Below, one piece after another: positions 1 to 15,800 of a DNA stretch of 64,000 bases (its first letter is position 1; every line of letters starts with the position of its first letter). The notes beneath the pieces were generated by a model. That model had not been told where the DNA came from. It saw only the letters and a program-made list of their open reading frames with translations, and made no database searches. This stretch comes from Chondrosia reniformis (taxonomy: Eukaryota; Porifera; Demospongiae; Chondrillida; Chondrillidae), in assembly GCA_947172415.1 (NCBI GenBank), contig OX359195.1:2909501-2973500 (forward strand), in the 5' to 3' direction. The position numbers and the translations under genes are program-made.

Positions 1-82
1 CACAGCTAGCACTAATTTATGTATTCAGTTTGCTTTATATGTTTTTTGAAATATACAGCTTATGTTGATTGCGTATACATTT

Positions 83-880
83 TCAGAGTTTCACTTCCTC
101 ATAGGTAACATCCCTTTTGCCATGTAGAGTCACTGGTTTTGTACTACATACACAAATAAATAAAACTATTAAATAGATTAGTCAAAACAGTATGCATACA
201 TATATATTTGCATTATATATACTGTAGGTCTTGTACACAAATACTACGACTAATCCTAAAATGGAATTTGGTGTTATAGGTACATATTTACAATGTACTA
301 TGTACCTTTCAGTGACTGCAGTGTAGATATTTGGCTCATCAGATGAGTCAGCCTCAGGATTTGCAAATGTTAATGGTGTCTCTTGAATAAAAGTCTTTGT
401 GGAGATCATTTGGAAGCTTTCAGCAGAATTTTTCAAAGGACTTTCTTCATAATGTGGGTCCTCCAAACTCGGCCTGCTATGTGCATCTGGATTGAAATTC
501 TGAAGATTGACGTTAGACTCCCAATCTTCATCGTATTTCTTTGTAGATCTTTTGCATTTACAACAGAAGAATCCACACATTGTCAGAAGGACCAAGAGGA
601 AGATGACCCCGCCAATACTACCCAACACTGCAGCAAGGATGACTGAAATATTTGGTGGTGTTGATCTCTCATGATCAAGGGTGACGAATGAAACAACAGT
701 GAACGAAGAAGCTGTTAAATTTTGTCCATTAAATAAGAAGGAGATTGAGTTGGCAGGAAGGCTTGCTAAATTAGCATAAGCTCCTCTTAATTTTTGCTCA
801 TCCTCAGAGAGAGCACTAAAATCTACAATGATGCTTCCTTTACTTACTTTGATGCCAAAAACAATAGCATCAAGTTTTAC
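83..880 (-). CDS. PKHD1L1: PKHD1L1-like exons 21-22: juxtamembrane region, transmembrane helix, cytoplasmic tail and stop
   Basis: Exon 21 (880-306) starts in phase 0 directly after the end of exon 20. It encodes about 75 extracellular residues, then a hydrophobic helix of ~25 residues containing ILAAVLGSIGGVIFLLVLL, then a Cys/Lys-rich stop-transfer segment (FFCCKCKRSTKK) and an acidic, Ser-rich cytoplasmic tail. The exon ends with a donor at 305 after GAAAG. Exon 22 (143-83) follows a TATGTAG acceptor, completes the split codon and adds 19 residues ending YEEVKL before TGA. No AATAAA is visible in the remaining 82 bases, so the 3' UTR may continue outside the window. The single membrane helix and short tail match fibrocystin-family proteins. 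Confidence 0.85.
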
Positions 881-3800
881 CTACAGTAAAGAGAAATACA
901 TACATGTACTACTACGTATATATGTACACATGTACAGTACTTTCTACTTACTGAAAGGTAATTCAATACATGCACAAACATTAGGGTATCAACTTGCAAA
1001 ATTTACACACAAATAGGAATATTGGGTACAACAGTCAATGTATACTGCCCTCTATATAATAAAGAACTAATATGTGCAAATTTCACCAACCTGCACTAAA
1101 AATTAAGGTTATCTTTTGTGCTATATATACATGTCCATAGACAAATTTTAGTGTTACCTAGGTACATTATTGATTTATTAGTATAATGTTTTAGGTATGC
1201 ATGATTCTTTGTCATTTTAATTTTTCAAATACACCTAAAATTACCGCAGCATACACATACGTATGTACATACATACCTCCATGAATTCCTTAAATGCTGG
1301 GATAAAACTGTCTTCCTTTCCAGCAACTACAACATCATAATCAGCATCAAATATGATTTGCAGCTCAGCCACAGCAGCTGGTTTCACCTCAAAGGGAATG
1401 CTTTCAACATATGAGGGATAACCTTCGTCAGTTGAAGGTGTTTCTGGAACAGTGATAGCTGTAAACCGTATCACATAAGTACCCGTAGTGTTGAGAATGA
1501 TATTAGGAAATGTTGCCCTTCCATTTGAAAGCTCCACTTTCACAGTAGCAACAGACTGACCATCCAGTAGTATAGTTGCTTCAACACTCCATGTTCTTCT
1601 TCTCCATCCATGGTTAATGACAGGCATACCAGAGTTAAATTCTATCAGTTCAACAGTGACATTATTTAGAGGTATTTCAGGAAAGGTTGAAGTTGGCTGT
1701 GATGTGACTACCAACTTCAATGGTAACTCCTCTATATTGATAATGTTAGAAGACACTGTACTAAAGGTAGCAGAAGATGGATAAGATACTCTAAATCGAA
1801 TTTGATAGCCACTTCCAGGATGGGAGATGGCTAGATCGGAGTAGTTAGCCCAGCCATTTACAAATGGTACTACATTATTTAGAATCAAAACCTCCTGACT
1901 AGCTTCACTTATTATCTCTGAAGTGAGTAACCAAGCTTGACCAAAGCCTAGGTTTTCCACTATATTGCCTGACCCATCAAGCATCCTTAATTTTGGCTGA
2001 TTAGAAAAGGGAACTCCCTCAACACCAGAGGAGTCTAACTCATTATATATCTCTAGGGTGGTAGGAATAGAATATGTTGTGGGTTTGGCCTCTTCAGCTT
2101 GTTTTTCCAAATCTTCCATCAGTTGAACATCTGAATAGGTTAAGGTATTATTATCTACTTCACCTGGTAAAGGACCTCCAGTCCCATTAGTAGCTCGGAC
2201 TCCTTCAGTGGGATCCACAGCCGGAGGTTCGGGCTCCTGGACATCTGCTGATAGTATAGTGACATTCAGGCCTTCAGCCAGTTCTCCAGTCTGCACTTTG
2301 TTAACTATTTCTGTAGTAAGATTAGTTAACTGTGTGAATGTAAGCTCCTCAGTGGACACATTGCTACTGGAATTGGTTGTATTTTCAACTGTAGTCATAG
2401 CTTCTTCCCCAATTTCAACATTTACAACTGTGACACTCTCCCTTCTTTTTCTAGAAGAGTCTTCAGCTACAGCATTTACAATTCTAATCTTACTTTTTGG
2501 AATGTTAAATAGCAGAGCCAAGTTTTGGATCAGATTGGCCTCAAAAAATTCATCCACTGTAATAGGAGGCAATTCAAGAGAAAGTTGGATAACTGGGGCA
2601 ATTATGATGACAATCTCTCTTGATCCTCTTAGGTTGACTGTAATAGCTTTATGAGGGCGACTGTAAGAATTACTTCCATGAGGATCATCAACATTGACTG
2701 GTCCATTTAGCTTCGGTGACACATACTGACCATTTTCATACTCTCCTGTTGATTTATCAAAGTTTCCATTTACATACACATCTAGCCTTTGTGACGTAAA
2801 ATAGATTAGACTGATGATGATGGAAGCATCTTGATCAGCATTAAGCATAAGAATTCGCATCTGCTGGGGGTTAGTGCTGGTTAAGGCTATTGAGTAGTGG
2901 AGTCCAGTGGCTACTATTGCATAGAATGTGGAAATTCTTTCCTGACAAGTGTAGCCACCACACCATCCATGATCTTGTGGTCCATTTAATAAATCTATAA
3001 ACCCAGAGCTACCAATACCAATAGGTGATAGTCTTCGTACTTCTGTGTCAGGGTCAAGACTCTCCAATACTAACATTACATGATCCAAATTTATACATTC
3101 ATGAGCTCGCCAAGCTTCATTATAAGTACAGTCCTGATCATTGCCAATTCCTCTGACTATGCCAGGGTAGGGATATATACTTTCAATCGGAATGCGTGAG
3201 CCATCTGGATTGGTTAACATAGTCTTAGGTATACGAAATTCTCCAAATCCACGTCTTCTGTCTCCATTCCATTCAAATTCAGCCATGGCTACAATGGTTC
3301 GTGGAGAATCAGTGACTGTAAAGCTGCCATCCATATCTTTGACAAGGGTATGCTTGTGTCCATCACAGTCCATATCAACACAGTCTGAAGGATTGACATG
3401 AGCCAGTGGAGGTTCATGCATGTACAAACCACATTGATTTGGGTTACTATTGCTCCATTTGATTCTTTCAACAGCTACTGGATGAATGGCATCATCAGCT
3501 CGGGAATTCGTCATCAAGGCTACCTCACATCTTCCACATATAACATCGAAACCATTAAACAGTACATCTCTATACAATGATGATCCATTAATTGCTGGAT
3601 ATGTAATTATACTCTGCAAAGAAGATTTTGGAAATAATCCACCTCCTGAGGTAAATGCAGACATGATGATACCAACATGTCTCCCCCATTTTGTTGTTAT
3701 TCCACTGAATGATTTAGGATGGGCAGATATTGCTGGCACTTGCTTATCACGTTCACATGTATCACTATTACACAGTTCAGCTTGTGATGGAAAGTATGAT

Positions 3801-6800
3801 GAGACCAATACATTATCAACAGTAACACTCTTGTCATCTATCAGATGTGATAAGGCTGCTGGTCCAATCACATTTGTATGAATGGCTGCTTTATTGTTTA
3901 TGAAGACACTTCTCTGCACCACAACACTGGCTGCACTATAAGTAAAAAGACCAAAATGGTAGCAAGAATATGCAGTGAACTCTCTATACAGACTACACCC
4001 TGAAGGATGTCCATCCTTGTATGATGTTAGAATTCCAAAGAGGGTGGAATGGGCAATATTTCTGGACCAGGCTTCTAAAGAAGTTCCATCACAAGGTTCT
4101 CCTCTAAGTCGGAACCCAACTCGCTGGCCACCAGCTGCTGAATTATCTAACAGTGTTACATATTCAGCACCTAAGAGTTCAAAGTTGGCTGTATAGTCAA
4201 AATTCTCTGGTTCATCAGCTCCTCTGTATAGCCCGGGGAAGAGTGCTACCACAGCCAAATTCTTTTTCAAAATGTATCCCTTACCTGCCAACCAAAATGA
4301 GTGCCCAACTTGATTATGAACTATATTCTCTTCAAAGTGCAGATAATCAGTTCCACTTGACCCAATTCCAACATTGTATCCATCGTGAAATGATGACTTA
4401 CGAACGTAAGAAACATTTCCTGCATCTCCAGTATTTAGAAAAGCCAAAGCAAACCTTGGATCCCTAATAAAGGTGTAGTCTTTTTGCCCACAACCATCAA
4501 ACTCAACTCCATGAATTTGTGCTCTACCAACATATGACAGGCCATTCTCCTCTAAATGACCAACTATCATTCTACAGCCAAATGCTTCCTTATCACTAAA
4601 ATCTGGATCTCCATTTACAATCTTAATCCTACGGCTTAAAACTCCAACTTCTGCACGAACAGCATACTGAAAGGTGTCAATTACTCCAACTTGGGCTATA
4701 TGTTCATATTGGAATTTTCCATCAATGGTAATGGTAAGACCATCATTGCTAATATCAGCAATTGTAAATGTTTCTGCTTCAAGGGGTTCATAGGATGTTG
4801 AGCTAATTACAATTTCTTCTCCTATTTGCCATGTCACCTGCTCAACCAAAACCAAGGTAGAATCATTTGGACAAACTGATTCAGCTAGAAATGTCCATGT
4901 GACTTCATGTGTATCGGCATACATGCTTAGCTCCCCAAACACACCAATGGCCTTACTGCCAACAGCCGGTGCCTTTAGTGGTACTGGAAACTCAGGAGTT
5001 GCTACAGAATAAAACGATAATATGCATGATTCCTAAAACAACCTTCAATACATGTACATATCCCATATACAGAAGTACAGTCTGTCAATAGCCCAAAACA
5101 CAAAGTCACATGCTTTACTATCACTCACTGGTATTTCCATACAGGATGATTGTTACATTGTTTTGGAATGGTTCAGTTTCATCACCAACAATAAGCTTGC
5201 CTCCTTTAATGTATATTACTTCAGTTTGTATAATATGAGACAATGAGTTATCCAGCTTCAACACACCACAAATTTCAATTGATTTTAGTCTTGGAATGGA
5301 AATATCTAAAATGACATATTGGCTACAATTGATAAAAACAGCATCACCCTCTTGTGGAAGTACCTTTCCAGGCCATGTAGCATTGTCGGACCAGTAGAAA
5401 GTAGCATTTGGAGGTGGAGGGAGAGTAGGTTCAGGAGGTGGAGGTGGAGGAATACAATCCAAGTATTCACACTTGTACGTAGTAAATGCAATCGTGTTAT
5501 CTGCACCAGATGTGCAGACATCATCACTGCCTCCTTCAATTAAATAATAGGCAGTTTTGGTAATTTCACTGAAGTGCCAGTCTCCATTCTCCCCATCATC
5601 TGCTGCTGGTATGGAGTCTTTGGCTTCAGTCATTACACCATTGATAAGCAGTCTGTCTATTTTGAGAGGGAATTGATGATTAAACCAAAGATAATCAGCC
5701 GTGGTCATTTTATTGAATCTAGCAGTATATGAGATGTTAGTCAAGCTGGTGTTCTCCCAATGAAGATTGTAATGATTCCACAGAGGAAGTACTGCCATGA
5801 GACCTGGAATTTTGGACAGCCTCTTAAGTCTCCATGGTACTCTGGTTGTACCGGCTCCTTCTTTATTGTTAGTGATTATGAGATAATTAAAGTCAAGGGA
5901 TGGTGGTAGTAGAGTGTCAAAAGCTACTCTTTGTAGTTTGATGCCTGAGTTACAGAGTGCACTGTCAGGGCGATCATTCTTCGTTGAACTCAGTGTAACT
6001 ATTTGACAGCTTATTGGATCCAAAGCTGAGTGATAAGGAGTGAGGGAATACTGACTCTTTCCAGTTAGGGTACCATCCAAATCAAAGTGAACATGTTCGT
6101 GCTCCCACTTCCAATCTACCTTCTCAGGAGAATTATAAAATCTTAAGCCTTCAAAGTTGGTTCTAAAGCCCCCCTGGAATACTTTGCAGTGAGCACAGGC
6201 TGTGATTGCATGGCAACGTGTTTTGTCAAAATTATAGAACGTAACATTAGAAACAGTTAAGTAGTCACTCTTAGGTGTTTTAATTCCAGATTCTGTGCAA
6301 AAGTCAGCTTCTTGATTGCTAGTTACTTCTGAATGACCAACAATTGTCACATTCTTTATCAAAGGGCCATCTTCACCCCAACATGTCTGGCTAAGGTCAA
6401 CTACCTCAACACCAGCTAACATGTTGTCAATCAAAATGGAATCCACTAGTTGTAACGACCCCACTTCAGTAAATTCCACACCACGTGTGTTTCTCCAGGC
6501 AATAAAATCAGAAAAGATGGATTTTTCAAAAGGGGCACTAAATGAACAAGAGCCTCCAGCTCGAGGATGATAGGAGGGAAATACCCAAATACCATACCAA
6601 CCAAAGGAATGAGCGGTATTACCTGAGAACTCTTGAATAGGAATGTGCCTTGGACAGACACTGGTGGTTGCAGAGGGGCCAGTAGGATGCTGATCCAATC
6701 TATACCAGAAACCAAAATGGGTACCTCCAGCAGCTGCATTCCTTCTAACAGTGTTGTTGGGATTGACAATCCAGAAGGTAGCAGGTGTGATGTCAACATT

Positions 6801-9800
6801 CAGCAAGCTACTTGATGCACGCACAAATACGCCAAGATTATCTTGTATTACATTTCCAATTTCAATGCCATCCTCCAAGAAATAGGCATGACCCAGAACA
6901 TTAAAGGCTACATTCTTCTCTACCAGAAGGTAGTTGACACCATGAATTGTCACAGCTCTGTTGAAGGTATGATGAATACCGCAACCTCTTACATAGGAAC
7001 CAGACACATTTCCATTCAGATGGAAATGAATGGGATACCTTCCCAGTCTAAATGCTTGTCCTGCATGTGTTACTTCAACATATTCAATTCTCCCAGTCAC
7101 ATGATGTTGATCCTGTTCTCTAGCGTGAAGCATGATTTGAGACCCAAATTGATCTGTTTCAAGTTCAGCTCCAAACCTTCCTCTAAAGCAGGTCTGAGTT
7201 TCAAACATGCCAACTCTAAACTCTTCTGGGCAATTTTCAACAAGCTCAATCCACTCTTCATTGAAATTACCTCTTACCTTTACATTCCTAGTTAGATAAC
7301 CAACTTCACCACTCATATCAACAATCTGTCCATTATAAATCTCTTTGGCAGAAATATGCTGATACATCACACCCACATTTGCTAGAGGTAGCGATTCATC
7401 TGGCCTAGGGATTCTCCCTATCGTAATGATGGTTCTGGTTGCATCAATGCCAGTTATGTAAGCTTCCTCATTCTCTCTCTGACTGAAGCCTGTAGCTGCA
7501 ATGACTATTCTACCTCCTATTTCCCAATCAACTGCTTCTTGAAGATGAAGTTTAGTGTCACCAGGTTCTGCCGTTTTGGATAGTTTGGTCCAAGTAACAT
7601 TTACTGGTTTGCCATGAAGATCTAATGTGCCATGACGTACTGCCAGTGTTTTGGCACCAAATAAGGGTACTTCAGTTGACAATACATTACCATACAAAAT
7701 GATCTCTGCCTTATGACAAAATGGCTTTTCTTCAGTACCAACCTAAAAGAAAGATAATCACAAATTATATAACTACCATTTAATTCATCTAATGCAGTTA
7801 ATGCACATATTAAACATTCTGGGGATAATAGTGAAGCACACTAACATACCACATATAAATACCTATACCATTTACCTGAAAGATTCCATCATTGACTACA
7901 ATGATGTTTTCAGCTCTGAGAGTAACATCTTGGTTATCATCAAACAATAGTGTACCGCCATCAATCAAAAGAATCTTCAGTACTGGTGTATCAATGTCTA
8001 AAGAGAGTGTCTGACCTTTGGGCACTATCACAAAGCTACCTTCTTCTGGTAGTCGGGAGCCATTCCAAGTGTAAACTGAACTCCATAAATCAACATACCG
8101 GAAAGTGGTCTGTGCCAGATCTGTGGAATATGCCACACCTTTGTCCTTTACATGTACAACCACTTGAGAAGTGATAGTTCTTCGACTGGCACCGGTTCTG
8201 CATTTAATGTGGGTAGAATTCTGCATGGTAATTTCACATGGAACAGATGCTATAGTAACAGTAGCACTATCTAATCCTTGTCCTTTGACAACTATATGAG
8301 TCCCCCCAGCGGAACCACCTTGCTTTGGGGATACTTCTTCAATTATAGGTGTCAGCTCGTCACTGTAGTTGAAGGCTCTGTACAAAGTCTGCATAACACT
8401 CCTGGTTGCCACAATCACATCACAGACCTCTACTCTGCCTGATCCAGGAGTATAATCAGAAATAGTCGGCAGAATACAAGTAATCTCACTTACACTTGGT
8501 TGCTTAAGAGATGGTGGACACAAAATGTCACATACATATACTTTTACATCTGCTGGGTCAAACCCTTTGCCAGTAATTACCAATTCTGACTGGCCTGCAA
8601 AGCTACCTTCATTTGGAGTAACACTGTCCAGCAGAAGGATGTATTCAAATGTAAAATCTCCTACAGCATAGCCTACTGGATCAACCCACACCTTTATATT
8701 CTGAGTTCCAACGAAATAAACTGGCACCCTACACAATACCTCAGCTCCCCCTGAGCTATACATTATATCATCTATAGCACACCTTCTTTGTCCAATGAAT
8801 ACAATGACATTGCTTCCTGCTTTGACTCTGGTTAAATTCACTGTCAAAACATCACCATAGTTACCCATTGAGGAGTTGATAGACTCGATAACAGGTGTGA
8901 CATCAGAAGAATAATTGTAGCTAAATTCTGTCATTGTATCAAGTACTGTAATTACCCCAGTCACTAAACCGTCCAAATGGGGGCTCGTAACACAGGTGAC
9001 TTCACAAAAACTAACTGATTTAACATCACAAATAGAACCATCCAGAATGACTAGTATATCTTCAGTGGAGTCTGAGAAGCCTCCACCATATAAGGTTATT
9101 TCAGTGCCACCTGCAGTGCTACCAACATTAGGACTTACTGATTCCACCACAAGCTCTACTGTGATGGTTAAAATAGCGTAATTTGGTGTTAAAGCGTCAC
9201 CAAAAACATTGTGACTAACAATTACAGCATACTGATCAGCAGATAGCCCAGGTACCTCACAATACAGGGTTCCATTGTTAAATTCTACTTCTTTGCATAC
9301 TGGTACGGTATCCATTGCAAGATCTGAATTTCTTTTTTTGGGTGTATTAGAAAGAGATCTCTTACCTTTGTCCCCCAAATCCATAAATAAATCATTCATC
9401 GTTAGATAGTCCAATGAGGATAAGCCCTCAGTATAAGGGAAAAAGTAGATAGTAATTGGGTTTGTTTCAATAGATATATTAGAATTCAGAAAGGTACCCT
9501 CAATTTGTATGAAATTATTGGGTGTCCCAGGAATAGAAAGTGGGTCCAAAGACTCTACTACTACTGTAGATTCAATTGAATATGTAACACTGCAGTCATC
9601 ACTGCAAGCAGCAGACACTGTAAATGGTGTTTCATCATCTGATACAGAAATCGTGACATTGACTGCAACAGTTTTACTTTCATTAATGGACAAGTTAGGT
9701 GCCAAGCATTTGATTGAATTGTAATTATAGCTAAGAACTGGACAAGGATAACCATCTACTATGACTGACGGATACCCTGAGAAACCATATCCATCTACTG

Positions 9801-12800
9801 TTAAGATGGCCCCACCCAAAATGGACACAGATGAGGGGAACACTCCTGAAATGACAGGATAGAAAGTAATTCTGTCATGTTGACCTGAAGCAATTAAAGC
9901 ATTTCCACATGGGACAACATTGACACATAGTGTTAGTGGGACTCCAACTGGAGGTTCCTCATTTACATCTGGCTGACAGGATATCATATTGCCAGAATAA
10001 AATATTTTGTCACATCCGTAATTGCTACCATTGAGTGTTTTAAGGCTAACTGATGCAGAAGTTAGATTGCCTATGAAATTTGCCAAAGTGAACTTAATCA
10101 TTTCATTTGGACTGGTCCAAAAACTGGAAAGTGCTGTTACTTCAGGTGTGTCTCTTAGGGTGAAGATAAAAGGGTATAATAGTGAAACCTCAAAGTTTTC
10201 AGTCTCATTAAAAGGAACTTTGGACATGCCTTCATTGGGTAATCTAGTTGAAAATCGGCCAACTTGTACATGAATATCAGACAGGACAGGTAACCTAGGC
10301 TTAACTCTTATTTCACCAAAAAAGTCAGCAAACCCTAGTAAGGGATAGTTCTTGTAGTGGTATATTCCAACTATATCAAATCGGTATTTAAATGAGCCAA
10401 CAGCTACTTGCACACTCCTAAAGTGATCTAAATGTGGAGTTGAGGTCTCGTTTCCTGGCTCAAGCTGATGCAATCCCAAATCAACACCAATCTGAGAATA
10501 GTCCCAGCTCCATGTTACAGTGTCTCCAACCTCAATATCTAATATAGAGGGACTCCAAGCAAAGCTTGTACTATCTGCAATAAATAAAATTAAAAAAAAG
10601 AAGTATGAAAACATATTAGGTACCTCTATTGCACTAAATCTCCATAAACTTACCAAAGACAAGTTGAACTGGATGAGTTTTCTGTAATCCTGAGGTAGAA
10701 CACTGGATGGATGTTGCGCTTACAGACAAAATGCTGCATTCCTTGCCTCCTACTTTTACAGAAACATCATTATTTCTATTCACAGGAAAGCCTTTCCCAG
10801 CTAATGTCAACTGTGTTCCTCCAAGGATAGAACCATAAGAAGGGGAGACAAGACTGACATAAAATTCAATCTGTATTATTGGATGGTCCCTATGGGAACA
10901 GTTTTTGATAGAGCCATAACAGTACACAGGATAACCATAACCTGGAAAATTGATCAAAGCTATATAATGTCCTGGATCCATCTGACCTCCCATAACTGAA
11001 CAAGTGAAGTTGTCTCTACTTGAAATCTGAACCTCACACTTAAGAGATTGGCTACAGTTTTCATACTGAATGAAATACACTTCTGGAACAATATCAGGGA
11101 ATTCTCCATAGAATGTTACAGTAATGTCGTCAAGAACAGAGGCTATCATTGGTTCGTAATCATTCAAGTATGGTGTGCTTTCATTTACATAAGAGAATGA
11201 ATTTGGTAGAAAAACCTGTCTGTCACCAACTGTGACAGTAATGTTCAAACTGTCTTCCCTAAAGTCATAGTTTTTAGGTGATAGGCAAGTAACACAAGAA
11301 AGGTTTGATTTCAGTATTAGACAGGGATAGCCAGCAACCTCAACTAAAATGGATGGCTTATCCATACAACCTGTTCCCTTTATATGTGTGCTGTTGGTCA
11401 AGTTACTATTATTTCCAAAGTACATATCATCTATTGTAGGTGGCACACAGTTCTTCCCAAAGATTGCATCATCTACTTGCTTGTGGGATCTGTGACAATC
11501 AATGAAAGATTTGGAGACATCTGGGATGTCTGGAAAACCATTTCCAGTTAGAGTAATGACAGTACCACCACCATGACTGCCAGAGTTAGCACTAACAGAG
11601 TCAACTGTTAGACTGTAAGAGAAGTATACTTTTTCTTCCTCATGACGTGCATAGCCTAAACTGGACACCAAGACATTGATCTTGTGAGGACCAGCAATGA
11701 AATTTCCAGCAGTACACATAATTGTAGAACTATTTATTGAAGTAATTTCACAGACAGCTTTGCCGATAGTTACTGTCACTGACTCATCACTAGAAAAACC
11801 TTCTCCCAATATGGTTACAATAGTTCCAGCTGATCCACCAGAAGGGAAAACACCAAACACTTTGGGAGTCTTATCATCAGTGTGATTAAAAGAGCACATA
11901 TTCTTGAGGCATGATGAAGGAATATTATTTATCAACACCTCAACCTATATAAAAGTTTGATACAAGTAAGTACATAAATTTATTAAGCTTAAAATTGATA
12001 AAAAGTCAGACTACTTTAGCCTTGTAAAAGCCAAGAAGGGAAAAAGAGCCAATAACATCTGAGATATATACTACTTTAGATACACACAAAATCTAACCTG
12101 TGGTTCTCTATGGGGCTGTCTCAACATATCTCCTCTGATTGGTCTAAAGAATATACCTCCATGAACATCTTCATGGACCGTTGCAGTAACTAATGTACCC
12201 CTTGAACTCAAATTATGAACATGGACTTGCAAAGCTGGTTGGTCTCCTCCTTTGTTGGAAAACTCAATCTTCCATTCCCTTCGATGGCATCTTGGTTCAA
12301 TAGATTCAACTGCAAATTTATAACCAGCCAAGCCTTCTTCTAGATACTCTCTTAGTTCATCTGTTTCAACGTTAATGTCTATTTCTCTGAGAAGGTTATC
12401 CTTGAATGATATATCAAAAGTTCCTTCTATTGGTGTACTACCAAGAATAACATGTTCTACTGAGACACATTCTTCTCCACAAGCACCAGACACAATGAGT
12501 TGAGGCAAGGATACATTTCCATGACAAAAATGAACATAATAAATGAGTGTGAAGTATACGTAGCTGAAAGCCATAGAATCATTAGAATATTTCAGAAAAC
12601 TTGACAGCTTGGTTCGGTTGATAGTGGACGTTCCTGGGATAAACAGGTCATTAAACGGAAAATGGTATTTTTCTACTTTGATATCATCAATGTACACTCC
12701 ATTGGGCCTTATTGGAGGTTCTCGTATACTATTCAGGTAACCTGATTACAGAAGACACAAGACATGGTTATAAATTGAATGATATACAATTATGAATAAT

Positions 12801-15800
12801 TATATTCCAATAAATATATGTACATGGTAACATTTTGATAAATTCCAAACATACATAGACATACTCGTATACATACATATATACCTTGATCTTGCAACAA
12901 TTCCCAATTACTGGAGACTGACTGATGTATGGAGACTTCATCAATCCAGAATTCATTATTGGTTGAGTAGAAATATATCTGCAGTATACGATGTCCAGCA
13001 CCACCAGAAAGTAGTACATCAGTCGTATCTACTTTTATATACTGATAGATGTCCACACAGTGGTACCTCCATCCCTCATAAGGATCGTCTTGTGGGAGAT
13101 TTAGTGGTATATTGTAAGCCCACTGAACAATACGACTATAGTCTTCTTCAAAACGTTCATAATCAATTATTATTCGAAGAATATTACGAGGTATTGGTCC
13201 AAAATAGGCAAAACATACCTACATACATATATAAATATATAGGACTTAGCCATGGGCATATAAATGAGCTTTATGAAAGTTTATACATAAGAATACTCAT
13301 GACTTGGGAAAGGCCATATCTTAAAGTACAAAAGTAGGGAATACATTTAACCATAGGGTACATTGAGAAACATGAATATACAGTACAATTCTTGTATACA
13401 TAACTCCAGAGGGTGGACAACTAAATGGCAGAATGACCAACATATGTGCTACTTCCAAATATAAGACTGCAGTGCAGAATTTAAAATGTGGAAGGTTTGA
13501 CTGCATTTCATAATACAATATACTAACCCATTTGTAATCTTCAATGCTGAATCCATCATTATTATATGTATCTTCAACTAGTGGATGATCATAGCTATTT
13601 CTGTAAATATATCGTGGTGTTTTCAAAGAATGCCTCCCACAAAATGGATCTATTCCAGTGTCTCTCTCCCCCCGCCCTAGATCTCCTACATCATCTCCTT
13701 CATAATCACGATACCAAAAAACATCAGAAACACCAGCATACAATTCTTCCTTATTACAAACCCATTTCGTCAAATTCAAAATGGATAATCGCAAATCATT
13801 TGCAGATAATTCAGTGGCAGGAAGTGGATAACTTTTTCTTTCTATATCAGAATAGGTTACTGTTATGTCTCCTGGAGCACTGCCTTCTTTAACTTCCTTT
13901 ATTACAATTGTACTTGAGTTACACGGTATAAAGTTGTACCAAGAGGCAACATGTGGCAAGCTGTAGAATGTAATGGTCAGATTGATATTCCCTTCTGACA
14001 CATTATTTCCATCAACTGTTACTATGGCTGGACCTACAGGAGTGTAAAAGATACCATTTTAATACAATACTAGTTCATAATATTATGTAAGAGATGAAAA
14101 AATGGAACAGGTAGATCGTGCAAGTAATCATGATTTAATTTAGAGACAGGATGACAAGATTTACACTTAAGATATCACGATTTCAACTAAGCCTTCTCTA
14201 CATCTAATGGTAATGTCTTTAGAAGGAAAAGGTCCAAGATGTATATCACTGACAAGGTATATTAAAATCTATACATGATGAGAATTTCATTAAAACTTGC
14301 AAAAGAATTAATCAAATTCATGAGGGAATATTAATAAAATGAAGCATTTGAAAGTATGTAAATATGTAGGTGGATGTGACAAAAATGATAAAATGAAGTC
14401 AAAGGGTGTTGTTGTATATGAATAGTGAAGTGAGTTGTGAAAATTTACAATAAAAGGTTTAGAAATTATTTATTTGTAAAGGTGACAAATTAGTCCAAAA
14501 TGACTATGTACTCTCCAGTCCCTATCACTCTGTCTAATATCTAGGTGGTGCTGTCTCTACCAACTCTCCAGGAGAAGTGTGACCCTAACTGGTCGGATGT
14601 CAATAACTTCTGCCTTACATAGGTCCACCTTTCTAATATACTACGTATTAATAATTTCACACCTCACTGCAGTATTTACAATACGTATATAACAGACTTT
14701 TAAATTTATTGTCACATTCACCTACCTGATGAAGGTATGTACAGGACAGTGATTAATTCTTTGGTTAGTGTTAACAAAATTCTCATAATGTCTAATTTAC
14801 CTAGCCATTCAGGCTTTTTCAAAACAATCCCTGCTAAAAATATTTATGATGATGTATTAAAACGCATACCTAATGAATTCAAATAATCTTCAACTTCTGA
14901 AGCACTCTCTGTTGCTGAAAAGCTCCCAATCACAGTTCCATTAATTGTTACATTGTAGCAGCAGGGCAGGCTATCACACGAGATATTGAGGCCAAGTGTT
15001 TGTGGAATTACATTAATACAAATTTGCTACAATGATATAAACAAACATTCCATCACAACTTTACACCATAAAATTCAAGTGATTATATATAAAAAGATTT
15101 AAAATATGAAGTTAGAAGTGGGGATGGTATTGCTTGCAACAGTGACTAGCATACGTATATGGAAAAGTAATGAAACAAGATAGTGATTATATGGTAAGGC
15201 TAACCATACAGAAGGGGCACATTAAAATTAATCTAAACCATGACTAATCTAAAAAATCCTATAGGGAAATAAACCTGGAGAGAGCTCTTGGGATGAGGAT
15301 ACAGGAGTCTCTTCTCTTTGTTCTTTTGATCCTGGAAATCGTTGTCTTTTTCTTTATCTTTTTGAATCCTTGGCTCTCTCCATACACATCATTTGTCTGT
15401 TTGGGTGCATCATCATTCCTACTTCAGCTATGATGATGATGTACTCAAACACAGAAAACTAATATGCACTTATCAACTGATTGACACACTAGCATTAATT
15501 GAAAGGAAGAAGAAGAAAAAGAGGCATATCAGGAAATATGGATGTAGGCCCTACTTAGACAATACTGCCGCACTCTCTGATTAGTACGTATAATGGTTGC
15601 ATCTTACATGTTCTGGTTTAACAATGGGAGCATCAATTATGAATCTCTGAATTTCATGTTCAGCTGGAACCTCTGATCTAGTCAAAGTTGTGTTGTGGAA
15701 TTTAGCTCCAAGGTATAAAGAGTATGGTCCACCTCCTTGAATGTGTAGGGCTTCTAGGTAGTAAGATTTACCACCTTCCAAATCTACAGGATTGGACCTT

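Noticed and set aside
7810..10662. ATG at 10662 with a hydrophobic stretch (FFFLILFIADSTSFA) that looks like a signal peptide.
   Set aside because: The hydrophobic part is translated polypyrimidine tract; a good acceptor at 10577-10575 and phase agreement with exon 17 show it is intronic.
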